Source: Tamlana sp. I1 | Lineage (GTDB): Bacteria > Bacteroidota > Bacteroidia > Flavobacteriales > Flavobacteriaceae | Assembly (NCBI RefSeq): GCF_015355625.1 | Contig: NZ_JACLAF010000009.1 | Coordinates: 124,001 to 188,000 of the forward strand | Length of the DNA stretch: 64,000 nucleotides | Reading direction: 5' to 3' | Shown: piece by piece, positions 17,274-26,086 of the stretch | Layout of the letters: every line of letters starts with the position of its first letter | Numbering within the stretch: the first letter of the stretch is position 1 | Translations under genes and position numbers: made by a program | Notes under the pieces: generated by a model | Database searches by the model: none | Told to the model about the DNA's origin: nothing | The model's input: only the letters and a program-made list of their open reading frames with translations

Positions 17274-17582
17274 ACCTCGTGAGAATCGCGTATTTGAAAA
17301 TTTATGAATCTTAGTACGGAATATTAAAAATATGGAGAGGGTGAAGATTTACCTATTTTATACAGAAAATATAAATGAATCGGTTCATGAATCAACTAAA
17401 ACTGAATATCATTAAATTTAAGTTTTTATGAAAGCATTTCGATAATTTTGAATTATTCAGAACACAAAATCTAAATCAGTTATATGCAACGTGAGAATCG
17501 TGTATAATTTTTACGAAACCACAATTAACTTGACACAATTACTATCGATATAAGTCTGCGACGTTATATCTGCAATTATGTC

Positions 17583-17631
17583 AAATAGCGCCAAAAGCGC
17601 TATTGCGTAAATTGTAGTTTGTTGTACTATA
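17583..17631 (+). repeat. 49-bp direct repeat, left copy
   Basis: This copy matches 21682-21730 at 48 of 49 positions. It starts with a perfect hairpin (AATAGCGC, loop CAAAA, GCGCTATT) followed by CGTAAATTGTAGTTTGTTGT. The two copies flank the gene at 17841-20942 at a spacing of 4.1 kb. Confidence 0.85.
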
Positions 17632-17840
17632 TTTGGTTAAAAGCGAAAGTTTATTACTTCATTTTCTTTGTTTTTTTCTTCTATAATTTTTCTCTACGAT
17701 GTTAATGGAACACGTTTTTTACGGAGCGACGATATGAGCGTAGTGGAATGACTAATTCGTTAATATAATGTTTATAAGTATTAATTTTACTACTTATTAA
17801 GAAGTCAAACTTTCTTATTTTAGTGATAAATTTTACATAG

Positions 17841-20800
17841 ATGAAAATATTACACATTACAGATTTACATTATACAAATCAAATTGGAGGGAGAACTAAA
17901 CAAAAAAAATTATTAGATAATTTCTTCAATGACTTAGAAAAAAATGTTAATGAAATTGACTTTGTAATATTCTCAGGTGATTTAGTCCAGAGAGGAGATA
18001 AAATTGAAGACTTTGAGCTTGCCAGAATTAATTTCCTTGAAAGGATAGTTACTATAGCTAAAATCAACAAAGACAATATTTTTATATGTCCTGGCAATCA
18101 TGATATAGATAGAAGCGTAGTTTCAAAATCATTAATTAAATATTTAGATGAAGAAATTGATGATAATGAAAAACTGAATGACATTTTTAAACAAAATAAT
18201 ATTGATTTAATCAACAGTCATAAACCCTTAGAAAACTACAGAAACTTTGTGAATGATTATTTTAAAGAATGTACTAATTCTTTAGACTATGTAGAAGAAA
18301 TGTATTCAACTCATATTAGAAATACCAATGCAGGGAAAATAGGCTTTGTTTGTTTAAATACTGCTTGGAGGTCTGTTGGGATAAATGATGATAATAATTT
18401 ATTATACCCTATAAGCAAGGTTGATGAAGCTTTAGATAGAATATTATCATGTGACATAAAAATTGTTTTACATCATCATCCTTTAAAAGATTTGCGTTCA
18501 TGGAATTTATACAAAATTGAAGACGTACTCCATAAGAGATTTGATTTTATGTTAAGTGGACACATACATAAAAACAATCTGAGTCTAGATTTAACTCCTA
18601 ATGATGGAGTTATTAAATTAGGCTCCTCGGCTAATCTATCTTTTGAAGTTGAATCCCAAATAGGATATTCTTTAATTAACCTTGATTATAACGAAGATGT
18701 TTTTAGTGTTGATTTTCGTATGTATGATATAAAAAACGAAGTTTTTTATCCATTAGAAAGCAAAAAATATAATATTCCAACAAATGAAATTCTTGCAAAA
18801 CAAAATGAATTAAGAAAAAACATTAGAAGACGTTTTTTAGATGAACTTGATGATTCAAAATCTCTTTTTGTAGAAAGTAATAATAAGGAAAACCGTAAAG
18901 ATTTACTAGAATTAAGTACTAGTCCTGTTCTTAAAGAAAAATCTATTTCTGAAGTTTTAAATGATGATAGTAGTCATCCTGATTATCTTTGGAATAATTT
19001 TTTCAAATTCGAAAAAGACTACATTGCTTTTGGCAAAGATAAATGTGGTAAAACCATTATGCTAAAAAAAATAGAATTAGAACTTCTAAGAGATTTTTCT
19101 ATTTACAATAAAATACCATTTTATATTGATTTAAAATATTGGAGTAACGCTATAAATGATTTTAACTTTTTTAAAGAATTATCAAAATATTATTTTACAA
19201 ATACAAATGCTGCAATTAAACTTTTTGAAGAAAAGGATTTTGTACTTCTCTTAGATAATTTTCATCTAGAAGATAATAAAACTAAAGATATTCTTGAAAA
19301 AATAGTAAGTGAAAACGATAATGTAAGAGTAATAATTTGTTCAATAAGTAGCTCTTTAAATTCATTAGATGCAGCCAGATTTGATGGACGGGATTTAAAG
19401 AAGTTATATTTTCATAGATTAAGAAAGATACATATTAAAGAATTAACTAAAAGAAATTATTCTTTTACAGAAGAAAAAGAGAATCAAGTAGTTGAAAAAA
19501 TAAATTCAATCTTTAAAAAACTTTCTATCCCTTTTAATTACTGGACCGTTTCAATATTCTTGTGGGTATTTAATAAAGATGCTAATAATAAACTGCATAA
19601 CGATGTAGATTTAATTAATCTTTATGTCGAAAAGCTTTTAGAAAAGGAGCAGTTAACCGTATCTGCATCTTCATTTACTTTTAATAACTATAAAAAATTA
19701 TTAGCTCATTTTGCTTACTTTTTATTAGTAGAGAATCACAAGAATTCTTATTATGCTAAGTACTCAGATATTATTAATTTTTTTCAGAAATATTTGGATA
19801 AGAATCCAAGATTAAGAATAGACCCAAGAGATATTTTTGATTATTTAGATTCTAAAAGTTTATTACGGAAAAAAGACCATGATTATTATTCCTTTAGGTT
19901 AAATGGTGTTTTTGAATATTTTGTTGCATATTATATGACTTTAGACCAAGCATTCTTAAACGAAGCAATTGAAGATGAGAATTTCTATTTGTCATTTTCT
20001 AACGAATTTGAACTTTACGCTGGTTTTAAAAGGGATAACGTGGAATTTTTAAATAAAATTTACAATAAAACAAAAAAACATTTTTCTACTCTAAATCAAG
20101 AATATAACTTAAAAACCACTTCAATAGATACTGTTTTAATAAGTAAAATTGTTGAAGCAGATAAACTAGGGAAATTAATTGAAAAGTATTCTAAAAAATT
20201 TCAAGATAGTTTATCTGAAATACAACAGGATGAAATCGAAGAGCAAATTAATAAAGAGATGAAGCTTGATGAGAATCATAGTGAGGTTAAAATAAAAAAA
20301 ATTAATTCACTTAATGAATCATCAAACTCATTAGAAGAAAGTTTGACGATTTTAGGTAAAGTATTTAGAAATATTGATGATGTTAATGATTCTGATTTAG
20401 TTTATCAAATTTTTGATTACATAATAGAAAATGCTTGTTTATGGAGTTTTAAACTTTTAGATGAGTTTGGAGAAATGGATATATCAGAAATAATTAAAAC
20501 CGATAGTAAAGGAGAAGCTCAAGGTCTTTTAAAACTTATCTCTAATGTAATACCAACGTTAGTCCAAGTAAGGCTTTACGATATGCTTGGACATATTAAT
20601 TTAGAAGGTATCATAATTGAACGATTAGAAAAATGTAAAACTGATTATAAAAACAATCAGTTTAAATTATTCATTTACACCTTTTTACTTTTAGATATTA
20701 ATTATTTACAGCATAAAGCTATTGTTGAAGAAATGATACCTTTAATTAAGATTCCAATTATAAAATATTCATTTTTATTAAAATTAAATTATTATTTAAG

Positions 20801-20942
20801 TTTTAAAAATACTTTAAGCAGTAATGATAGGCGTGAATTAAAAAACAATATACAAAGTCAATACCTTAAATTTAATAATAAAACTGATGTTGGAGATATT
20901 CAAAAGGATATTGCATATAAATCAAAAAACAAAAAAGAATAG
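17841..20942 (+). CDS. Calcineurin-like phosphoesterase fused to a STAND-like P-loop ATPase (candidate defence protein)
   Basis: The 1033-residue protein joins two enzymes. Residues 1-270 are a metallophosphoesterase with all metal motifs: Asp8-x-His10, Gly46-Asp47, Gly85-Asn-His-Asp88, His211-His-His213 and Gly240-His-x-His243. Residues 385-600 are a P-loop NTPase: Walker A GKDKCGKT at 398-405, Walker B VLLLDN ending at Asp472-Asn473, and a following strand (VRVIICSISS) with polar residues in sensor position. The remaining 430 residues are helical with no recognisable repeats; they could be the sensor. The order effector, STAND-type ATPase, sensor is typical of anti-phage NLR-like proteins, so I infer a phosphoesterase effector switched on by ATPase oligomerisation. 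It is solitary, very AT-rich (many AAT/AAA codons) and flanked by repeats, suggesting transfer. No signal peptide or membrane segment is seen. Confidence 0.82.
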   Translation: MKILHITDLHYTNQIGGRTKQKKLLDNFFNDLEKNVNEIDFVIFSGDLVQRGDKIEDFELARINFLERIVTIAKINKDNIFICPGNHDIDRSVVSKSLIKYLDEEIDDNEKLNDIFKQNNIDLINSHKPLENYRNFVNDYFKECTNSLDYVEEMYSTHIRNTNAGKIGFVCLNTAWRSVGINDDNNLLYPISKVDEALDRILSCDIKIVLHHHPLKDLRSWNLYKIEDVLHKRFDFMLSGHIHKNNLSLDLTPNDGVIKLGSSANLSFEVESQIGYSLINLDYNEDVFSVDFRMYDIKNEVFYPLESKKYNIPTNEILAKQNELRKNIRRRFLDELDDSKSLFVESNNKENRKDLLELSTSPVLKEKSISEVLNDDSSHPDYLWNNFFKFEKDYIAFGKDKCGKTIMLKKIELELLRDFSIYNKIPFYIDLKYWSNAINDFNFFKELSKYYFTNTNAAIKLFEEKDFVLLLDNFHLEDNKTKDILEKIVSENDNVRVIICSISSSLNSLDAARFDGRDLKKLYFHRLRKIHIKELTKRNYSFTEEKENQVVEKINSIFKKLSIPFNYWTVSIFLWVFNKDANNKLHNDVDLINLYVEKLLEKEQLTVSASSFTFNNYKKLLAHFAYFLLVENHKNSYYAKYSDIINFFQKYLDKNPRLRIDPRDIFDYLDSKSLLRKKDHDYYSFRLNGVFEYFVAYYMTLDQAFLNEAIEDENFYLSFSNEFELYAGFKRDNVEFLNKIYNKTKKHFSTLNQEYNLKTTSIDTVLISKIVEADKLGKLIEKYSKKFQDSLSEIQQDEIEEQINKEMKLDENHSEVKIKKINSLNESSNSLEESLTILGKVFRNIDDVNDSDLVYQIFDYIIENACLWSFKLLDEFGEMDISEIIKTDSKGEAQGLLKLISNVIPTLVQVRLYDMLGHINLEGIIIERLEKCKTDYKNNQFKLFIYTFLLLDINYLQHKAIVEEMIPLIKIPIIKYSFLLKLNYYLSFKNTLSSNDRRELKNNIQSQYLKFNNKTDVGDIQKDIAYKSKNKKE

Positions 20943-21520
20943 ACTAACGTAATTCGACCTCATAAAATTTTGGTAAAACAATAGGTGAGTGGCGCGTCCA
21001 TATTTTAGGCTATACAAATACAATTATCCTGTGGATGATTGTAATTGGATACAACACTTAACTAGAAGTTAATTTCAAATTGTATTTAACTAAAAATGTA
21101 CTTTGGGTACATTTTCTTAACGCTAAATAGTCTAAAATATAGCGTAACGAACCGTAATTGTTTCCAAAAATTTATGCAGTCTTGATTTTTTTGTTTCTTT
21201 TTTTATCAAGAAAAAAAGAATTAATCAAAACTTAAGAAGTTCGAAAGTTTAAATCCTATTTTACATAATATTAGTAGTTACAATTAAAAAAAATTAAATA
21301 GTAACGAGAATAGAATAAGTGCTTAGAATTTTATTTTTACTCACTTATTTAATTATTTGCAAAAAGCTTTAAAGGAGTTCGTGAATCTCGTAAAAAACTC
21401 GATTTCATAAAATTTAAGCTCATGTGGAATTCCATGAGAATCGCGTAGAAAAAAATATGTAGCACAATTATTCAAATACGCGATTTTTAATAAGAGCAAA
21501 AAGGTTAGCTTTTATTTTGG

Positions 21521-21542
21521 TCCTTCGACTGCGCTCAGGACA
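21521..21542. repeat. REP-like element
   Basis: TCCTTCGACTGCGCTCAGGA is a GC-richer island in AT-rich DNA. From memory, near-identical elements are dispersed in intergenic DNA of many Bacteroidota. Only one copy is seen in this window. Confidence 0.5.
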
Positions 21543-21681
21543 GGCTATGGCAAGCGTTGGATAATTATTCGCTGATGTTTATTGTTTTAATAAAGAGCTC
21601 ATGAATGCTTCGCATTTGTGTTATAAAACAATCGAGCGCTTGGTAGTGGCTATTATTTATAAACACAACTACGAAACCACA

Positions 21682-21757
<76 letters not shown>

Positions 21758-21894
21758 TGTACAATATATCAAATCCCCCTTTATCATAAATTCTGTTAAA
21801 ATTTAAAACCTGTGAATACTTTATGATATTTCAAATCTAAAAGTTTACAAAACTTAAAGAGTTAGCTGTATATTTGTGGTTTCAAATGTCCTAA

Positions 21895-22515
21895 ATGAAA
21901 AACACAGAAAAAACTAATAAAAGCACAAAAAACCGAATTCAACTATTACATCAATATTATAGTTACACAGGGTTTTACAGTTTTGTTTGGCAAGCCGTAA
22001 AAAGCGCTTTACCATATATAATTGGTGTTGTTGCAGTTATTTATGTTATCAATCATTTTTTTAATATTAATGCTGCCTTAACCGAACTTACCGAAATACT
22101 TCCTGCATACGGCGTATTGAGTTTCTTTTTTGTTTCCGAAACGCTATTAGGACTTATTCCACCAGAAATTTTTATCGCTTGGGCTGATAAAATGTATAGT
22201 CCGTGGTTCTTCTTAAGTATTTTAGCAGTTTTATCTTATGCGGGCGGACTTGTAGCGTATTGGATGGGACGTACCATTACTCAAATACCATCGGTTCATA
22301 ATTATTTGGAAATTAAGATGGAAAAGCAACTAAAAAACTCTAAAAAATGGGGTGGTTTTTTAATTGTTGTTGGTGCCTTGTTGCCACTACCCTTTTCAAT
22401 ATCATGTATTGCTGCTGGTATTATTAAGTTTCCATTTAAAGCCGTTTGCCTCTATGGTTCTCTACGTTTATTGCGTTTTGTAATTTACGGCATGGTTATT
22501 TTCAACGTTTTATAA
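21895..22515 (+). CDS. VTT-domain (DedA/YqaA-like) membrane protein
   Basis: The 206-residue protein has four to five membrane segments and the pattern of the VTT/DedA superfamily: an E-x(n)-G-L-I-P-P-E re-entrant segment near residues 80-92, a second half with GGLVAYWMGR and a G-A-L-L-P-L-P-F re-entrant loop. Members flip phospholipids or carrier lipids or support membrane homeostasis. It stands alone between the repeat-rich flank and the MNT gene. The ATG at 21895 leaves a polar N-terminus of about 38 residues before the first helix. Confidence 0.8.
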   Translation: MKNTEKTNKSTKNRIQLLHQYYSYTGFYSFVWQAVKSALPYIIGVVAVIYVINHFFNINAALTELTEILPAYGVLSFFFVSETLLGLIPPEIFIAWADKMYSPWFFLSILAVLSYAGGLVAYWMGRTITQIPSVHNYLEIKMEKQLKNSKKWGGFLIVVGALLPLPFSISCIAAGIIKFPFKAVCLYGSLRLLRFVIYGMVIFNVL

Positions 22516-22574
22516 GTGCTTTTAAAAGGACAATGAACATTGTTAGAGCAACATAAAATGATTATTTTTGATTT

Positions 22575-22877
22575 ATGAAAATTAACGATAAAAATATAAA
22601 TCTAATTAAAGAACTATGTGAACAATATAAAGTTCGCTCTTTTTCTGCTTTTGGTTCGGTAACAAGAGAGGATTTTAACCAAGACTCTGACATTGATTTT
22701 GTTGTTGATTTTAATGAAAACGATCCTTTCGAATATACAAACTTGTATTTCCAATTAAAAGAAAAGTTGGAAAAGCTACTAAAACGACAAATCGACCTTA
22801 TCGAGGATAGAGCCATAAAAAACAAATACTTCAGAAAAGAGCTAAACGAAACTAAAGTATTAATTTATGGACAATAA
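22575..22877 (+). CDS. MNT-type nucleotidyltransferase (MntA-like antitoxin)
   Basis: The 100-residue protein is a minimal nucleotidyltransferase: Gly27-Ser28 followed by Asp39-x-Asp41 (catalytic metal ligands) and a third acidic residue in QIDLIED. In the HEPN/MNT toxin-antitoxin class such proteins neutralise the HepT RNase by adding AMP to a tyrosine. The start of a HepT gene overlaps its stop codon (ATG at 22867) but is cut short, so this copy is an orphan antitoxin or has another partner. The catalytic residues are intact. Confidence 0.85.
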   Translation: MKINDKNINLIKELCEQYKVRSFSAFGSVTREDFNQDSDIDFVVDFNENDPFEYTNLYFQLKEKLEKLLKRQIDLIEDRAIKNKYFRKELNETKVLIYGQ

Positions 22878-22956
22878 AATAAATGCTTGGTTTGAGAATT
22901 TAGAAAGATCAATCAATGAAATAAATGATTTTCTTCCTGATGAAAAGAGTTTTTAA
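22867..22956 (+). pseudogene. Truncated HepT-like (HEPN) toxin gene
   Basis: An ATG overlapping the end of the MNT gene opens 29 codons (MDNKINAWFENLERSINEIN then DFLPDEKSF) and ends in TAA. This matches the usual first helix of HepT proteins, but full-length members are about 110 residues and carry an R-x4-H-x-Y active site that is absent here. No continuation is evident in the other frames of the next 80 bases, so a deletion is more likely than a single frameshift. Confidence 0.7.
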
Positions 22957-23041
22957 GAAGTAGCTCTAACTAGAAAAATAGATTTTTTTGTAATCCTCAA
23001 TTATAAACAAACACCATTTCTCATCATAAAAATTAACAACT

Positions 23042-23338
23042 ATGTTTTCATCTATTAATATTTTTAGAATTGTAGCACTTTTAGAAGGTGTGTCTTATAT
23101 TTTACTACTTTTTATTGCAACACCTATTAAGTATTTAGCCCACGATCCGCAGTATGTTGAGCTTTTAGGCATGCCTCATGGTTTATTATTTGTGGCTTAT
23201 GTAGCGATGGCTTTTATGTTTAAAAAGGAATTTGCTTGGAACACCAAACAATTTTTAATCGTACTTGTGGCTTCAGTCATTCCTTTTGGAACCTTTTACA
23301 TTGATAAAATGTATTTGAAAAATTTAAAAACGAAATGA
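23042..23338 (+). CDS. DUF3817-family small membrane protein
   Basis: The 98-residue protein has three hydrophobic helices and the pattern of the DUF3817 family (FRIVALLEGVSYILLLF near the N-terminus, then GMPHGLLFVAYV and PFGTFYIDK). Function is unknown. Its TGA overlaps the ATG of the following channel gene by four bases, so the two are translationally coupled. Confidence 0.8.
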   Translation: MFSSINIFRIVALLEGVSYILLLFIATPIKYLAHDPQYVELLGMPHGLLFVAYVAMAFMFKKEFAWNTKQFLIVLVASVIPFGTFYIDKMYLKNLKTK

Positions 23339-24579
23339 ACACTTTAAAACGTCAGTTTTTTAATTATCTAATTTCAACAGGGATAGATGAAGATCTTGCT
23401 AAATATTTAAATGTTATTGTCCTGTTAGTAGGCTTACTCCTGCTTATTTTTCTGATTGATTTTATCATTAAAAAGCTTATTATTCAAGCTTTTTCTAATT
23501 TTTCAAGTCGTACTAAAACAAATTTTGACGATTTATTAGTGGCCAATAAAGTGCCTAGAAACATTGCCCACATCATCCCATTTATTGTTGCTTTAAAGTT
23601 TATTCCAGATATTTTTGAAGACTTTAAAGATTTCGAAATCTTTGTTGAAAAGTGCTTACAGGTATTCTCTATTTTGTTAACCCTTTGGGTAGTTCGAAGC
23701 CTTTTAAACACCCTGAAAGCTTATTTAAAAACCTTATCGCGTTTAAAAGACAAACCTATAGACAGTTACATACAGGTTTTTATGATTTTCGCCTGGACTG
23801 TTGGCGTTTTTTCAGCAATAGCTATTATCACAGGAATTCCTTTTATAAAGTTTATTACAGGAATGGGAGCCATTTCGGCCGTTATCCTTTTGGTTTTTAA
23901 GGATACTATTCTAGGTTTTGTAGCCAGTATGCAAGTAGCTATAAACGATATGGTGCGTATTGGCGATTGGGTCACCTTTGAAAAATATGGTGCCGATGGC
24001 GATGTGATTGAAATTAATTTAGCCACAGTGAAAGTCCAAAATTTCGATAAAACCATCACCACTATTCCGCCTTATGCCCTTATTTCCGATTCGTTTAAAA
24101 ACTGGCGCGGCATGTCTAGCTCGGAAGGAAGACGTATAAAACGAGCACTTTTTATTAAACAAGATGGTGTTAAATATTTAAGCAAAGATGCAGTTGAAGA
24201 ACTTAAAAAAATTCAACTAATTAGTGCTTATCTAGAAAATAGACAAAAAGATATTGATGCCTATAACAACAATAATGCTATCGATAAATCACTTTTGTTA
24301 AATGGGAGAAATTTAACCAACCTTGGCGTTTTTAGAAAGTATATCGATTCGTATTTAAATAATCATTCTGCTATTAATAAAGATATGATGATTATGGTGC
24401 GCCAATTAGCGCCTACAACACAAGGGATTCCTCTAGAAATCTATGCTTTTAGCAGCGATAAACGTTGGGCAAATTACGAGTATATTATTGCCGATATTTT
24501 CGATCATTTAATAGCGGCTATGCCCTATTTTGATTTAGAGATTTTTGAACTGCCTAATAATTCAAGTTTTAAAGCCTAG
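23335..24579 (+). CDS. MscS-family mechanosensitive channel (YbdG-like)
   Basis: The 414-residue protein has about four to five N-terminal membrane helices. The pore helix and beta domain are recognisable from about residue 180: GMGAISAVILLVFKDTILGF, then IGDWVTFEKYGADGDVIEI and TTIPPYAL. The long C-terminal domain with a KNWRGM-SSSEGRRI segment is typical of the YbdG/MscM type, which gates under mild osmotic shock. It overlaps the DUF3817 gene by four bases. Confidence 0.9.
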   Translation: MNTLKRQFFNYLISTGIDEDLAKYLNVIVLLVGLLLLIFLIDFIIKKLIIQAFSNFSSRTKTNFDDLLVANKVPRNIAHIIPFIVALKFIPDIFEDFKDFEIFVEKCLQVFSILLTLWVVRSLLNTLKAYLKTLSRLKDKPIDSYIQVFMIFAWTVGVFSAIAIITGIPFIKFITGMGAISAVILLVFKDTILGFVASMQVAINDMVRIGDWVTFEKYGADGDVIEINLATVKVQNFDKTITTIPPYALISDSFKNWRGMSSSEGRRIKRALFIKQDGVKYLSKDAVEELKKIQLISAYLENRQKDIDAYNNNNAIDKSLLLNGRNLTNLGVFRKYIDSYLNNHSAINKDMMIMVRQLAPTTQGIPLEIYAFSSDKRWANYEYIIADIFDHLIAAMPYFDLEIFELPNNSSFKA

Positions 24580-24711
24580 AATTGACATCTTATTTTTCAG
24601 TAAAAACAATAAAATAAACTTGATTTCATACTAATTCTTTTAGTGTTTTGGAACACGAGTACCTTTTACTTAATTGAGGTTATTTTTTAACTATAATCAT
24701 ATGGTATGGGA

Positions 24712-24752
24712 CAAAAAAAATCTGCTAGTTAAAAAACTAGCAGATTTTTTTA
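24712..24752. terminator. Bidirectional intrinsic terminator between MscS gene and leuB
   Basis: A perfect 13-bp stem (AAATCTGCTAGTT with AACTAGCAGATTT) with a four-base loop has T runs on both strands. It should end both the rightward channel transcript and the leftward leu operon. Confidence 0.88.
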
Positions 24753-24772
24753 TTTAAAAAGTTTATTGCTCT

Positions 24773-25831
24773 TTAGATATTAGCAGCTAAAAAGTCACCA
24801 ACTTCTTTAGTTCCGTAAGCTTTTCCACCATCGGCTAAATCTTCAGTAACAACACCTTCAGCTAAAGCTTTATTTACAGCATCTCTAATCGCTTTACCTT
24901 CTTCTGGTAAATTAAAAGCGGTTTCAAACATCATGGCTGCAGATAATACTGTCGCCATTGGGTTTGCAATATTTAATCCTGTTGCTTGTGGGTACGACCC
25001 GTGAATTGGTTCAAATAAAGCAATATCAGATCCCATAGATGCCGAAGGCATTAATCCCATAGATCCTGAAATTACCGAAGCTTCATCCGTTAAAATATCA
25101 CCAAAAAGGTTTTCAGTAATTAAAACATCGTAGCTATTTGGCCATTGTACCAAACGCATTGCAACCGCATCAACAAACTCGTAACTTACTTCAACTTCTG
25201 GATAATCTTTTTCCATGGCTTGAACCGTTTCTCTCCATAAACGCGACGTTTCTAAAACGTTGGCTTTATCAACACAACATAATTTTTTAGAACGTGTCAT
25301 GGCCAATTCAAAACCTTTTTTAGCCAAACGTTGCACTTCTGCTCTGGTGTACACACAGTTATCAAAAGCCGTTTCTCCTCCGTCTCTTCTACCCTTTTCA
25401 CCAAAGTAAATACCTCCAGTTAATTCTCTTAAGAACACTAAATCGGTGCCTTCAATACGCTCTTGTTTTAAAGGCGATTTATCCAATAAAGATGGGAATG
25501 TAAACGTTGGACGCACATTAGCAAATAAACCTAATTTTTTACGCATTTTTAATAAACCTTGCTCAGGTCTAACTGGCGCAGAAGGATCGTTATCGTATTT
25601 CGGGTGACCAATAGCACCAAATAAAACAGCATCCGAAGCCACACAAACATCATGCGTAGCATCTGGATAAGGTTCACCAACAGCATCAATCGCCGCAGCA
25701 CCTGTTAAAGCGGGTTTCCATGTAATTTCGTGTCCAAATTTCTTAGCAACAGCATCACTAACTTTAACTGCTTGGTCTATAACTTCTGGTCCTATACCGT
25801 CTCCGGCTAAAAGCGCAATATTAAATTTCAT
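24773..25831 (-). CDS. leuB: 3-isopropylmalate dehydrogenase
   Basis: The 352-residue enzyme oxidises and decarboxylates 3-isopropylmalate in leucine synthesis. It shows the family start (LLAGDGIGPEV), the substrate loop (LFANVRPT), ELTGGIYFG, the metal-binding Asp region (DILTDEASVISGS) and the NAD pocket (EPIHGSYPQATGLNIANP). It is the last gene of the leftward leu operon and is followed by a strong terminator. A 255-base gap full of degraded repeats separates it from the upstream gene. Confidence 0.97.
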   Translation of the reverse strand: MKFNIALLAGDGIGPEVIDQAVKVSDAVAKKFGHEITWKPALTGAAAIDAVGEPYPDATHDVCVASDAVLFGAIGHPKYDNDPSAPVRPEQGLLKMRKKLGLFANVRPTFTFPSLLDKSPLKQERIEGTDLVFLRELTGGIYFGEKGRRDGGETAFDNCVYTRAEVQRLAKKGFELAMTRSKKLCCVDKANVLETSRLWRETVQAMEKDYPEVEVSYEFVDAVAMRLVQWPNSYDVLITENLFGDILTDEASVISGSMGLMPSASMGSDIALFEPIHGSYPQATGLNIANPMATVLSAAMMFETAFNLPEEGKAIRDAVNKALAEGVVTEDLADGGKAYGTKEVGDFLAANI

Positions 25832-25910
25832 GTGTTTTATTTTTAATCTTTAAATTTATATTTTTTGTACCACCTTAAGTGATTTCAATTTATTTTAAAA
25901 TGATATTAAA

Positions 25911-26075
25911 AGTTTGGGCGTTCCCTACGCTAAAAAAAGTACCAATTATTTGATAATTTTCAAATAACGCTCCGGTCGGGTTTTCACTACTTCCGTCTCC
26001 CGTCTTCTGTCACCTGTCTTCTGTCAATTTTTCAACCCAACAAACTCCCGTCTCCCGTCTTCTGTCTCCCGTCTA
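25911..26075. repeat. Degenerate flavobacterial repeats between leuA-like gene and leuB
   Basis: The gap between the two leu genes contains GTTTGGGCGTTCCC and CGGTCGGGTTTTCAC, which resemble pieces of a dispersed noncoding element of Flavobacteriaceae. A pyrimidine-rich block follows, in which CCCGTCTTCTGTC-like units recur about five times (25988-26075). No coding potential is seen. Confidence 0.6.
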
Positions 26076-26086
26076 ACACACACCTC

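Larger units (their letters stand above)
17150..17840. other. Long noncoding left flank of the phosphoesterase-ATPase gene
   Basis: This stretch of 691 bases has no convincing ORF. It contains two copies of the 13-mer TGAGAATCG(C/T)GTA (17280 and 17492), the left arm of a 20-bp inverted repeat (17254) and the left copy of a 49-bp direct repeat (17583). The last 200 bases must hold the promoter of the gene at 17841. Confidence 0.65.

Noticed and set aside
23652-24062. Extra frames within the MscS gene
   Set aside because: Both strands show short frames only, over a clear channel gene.
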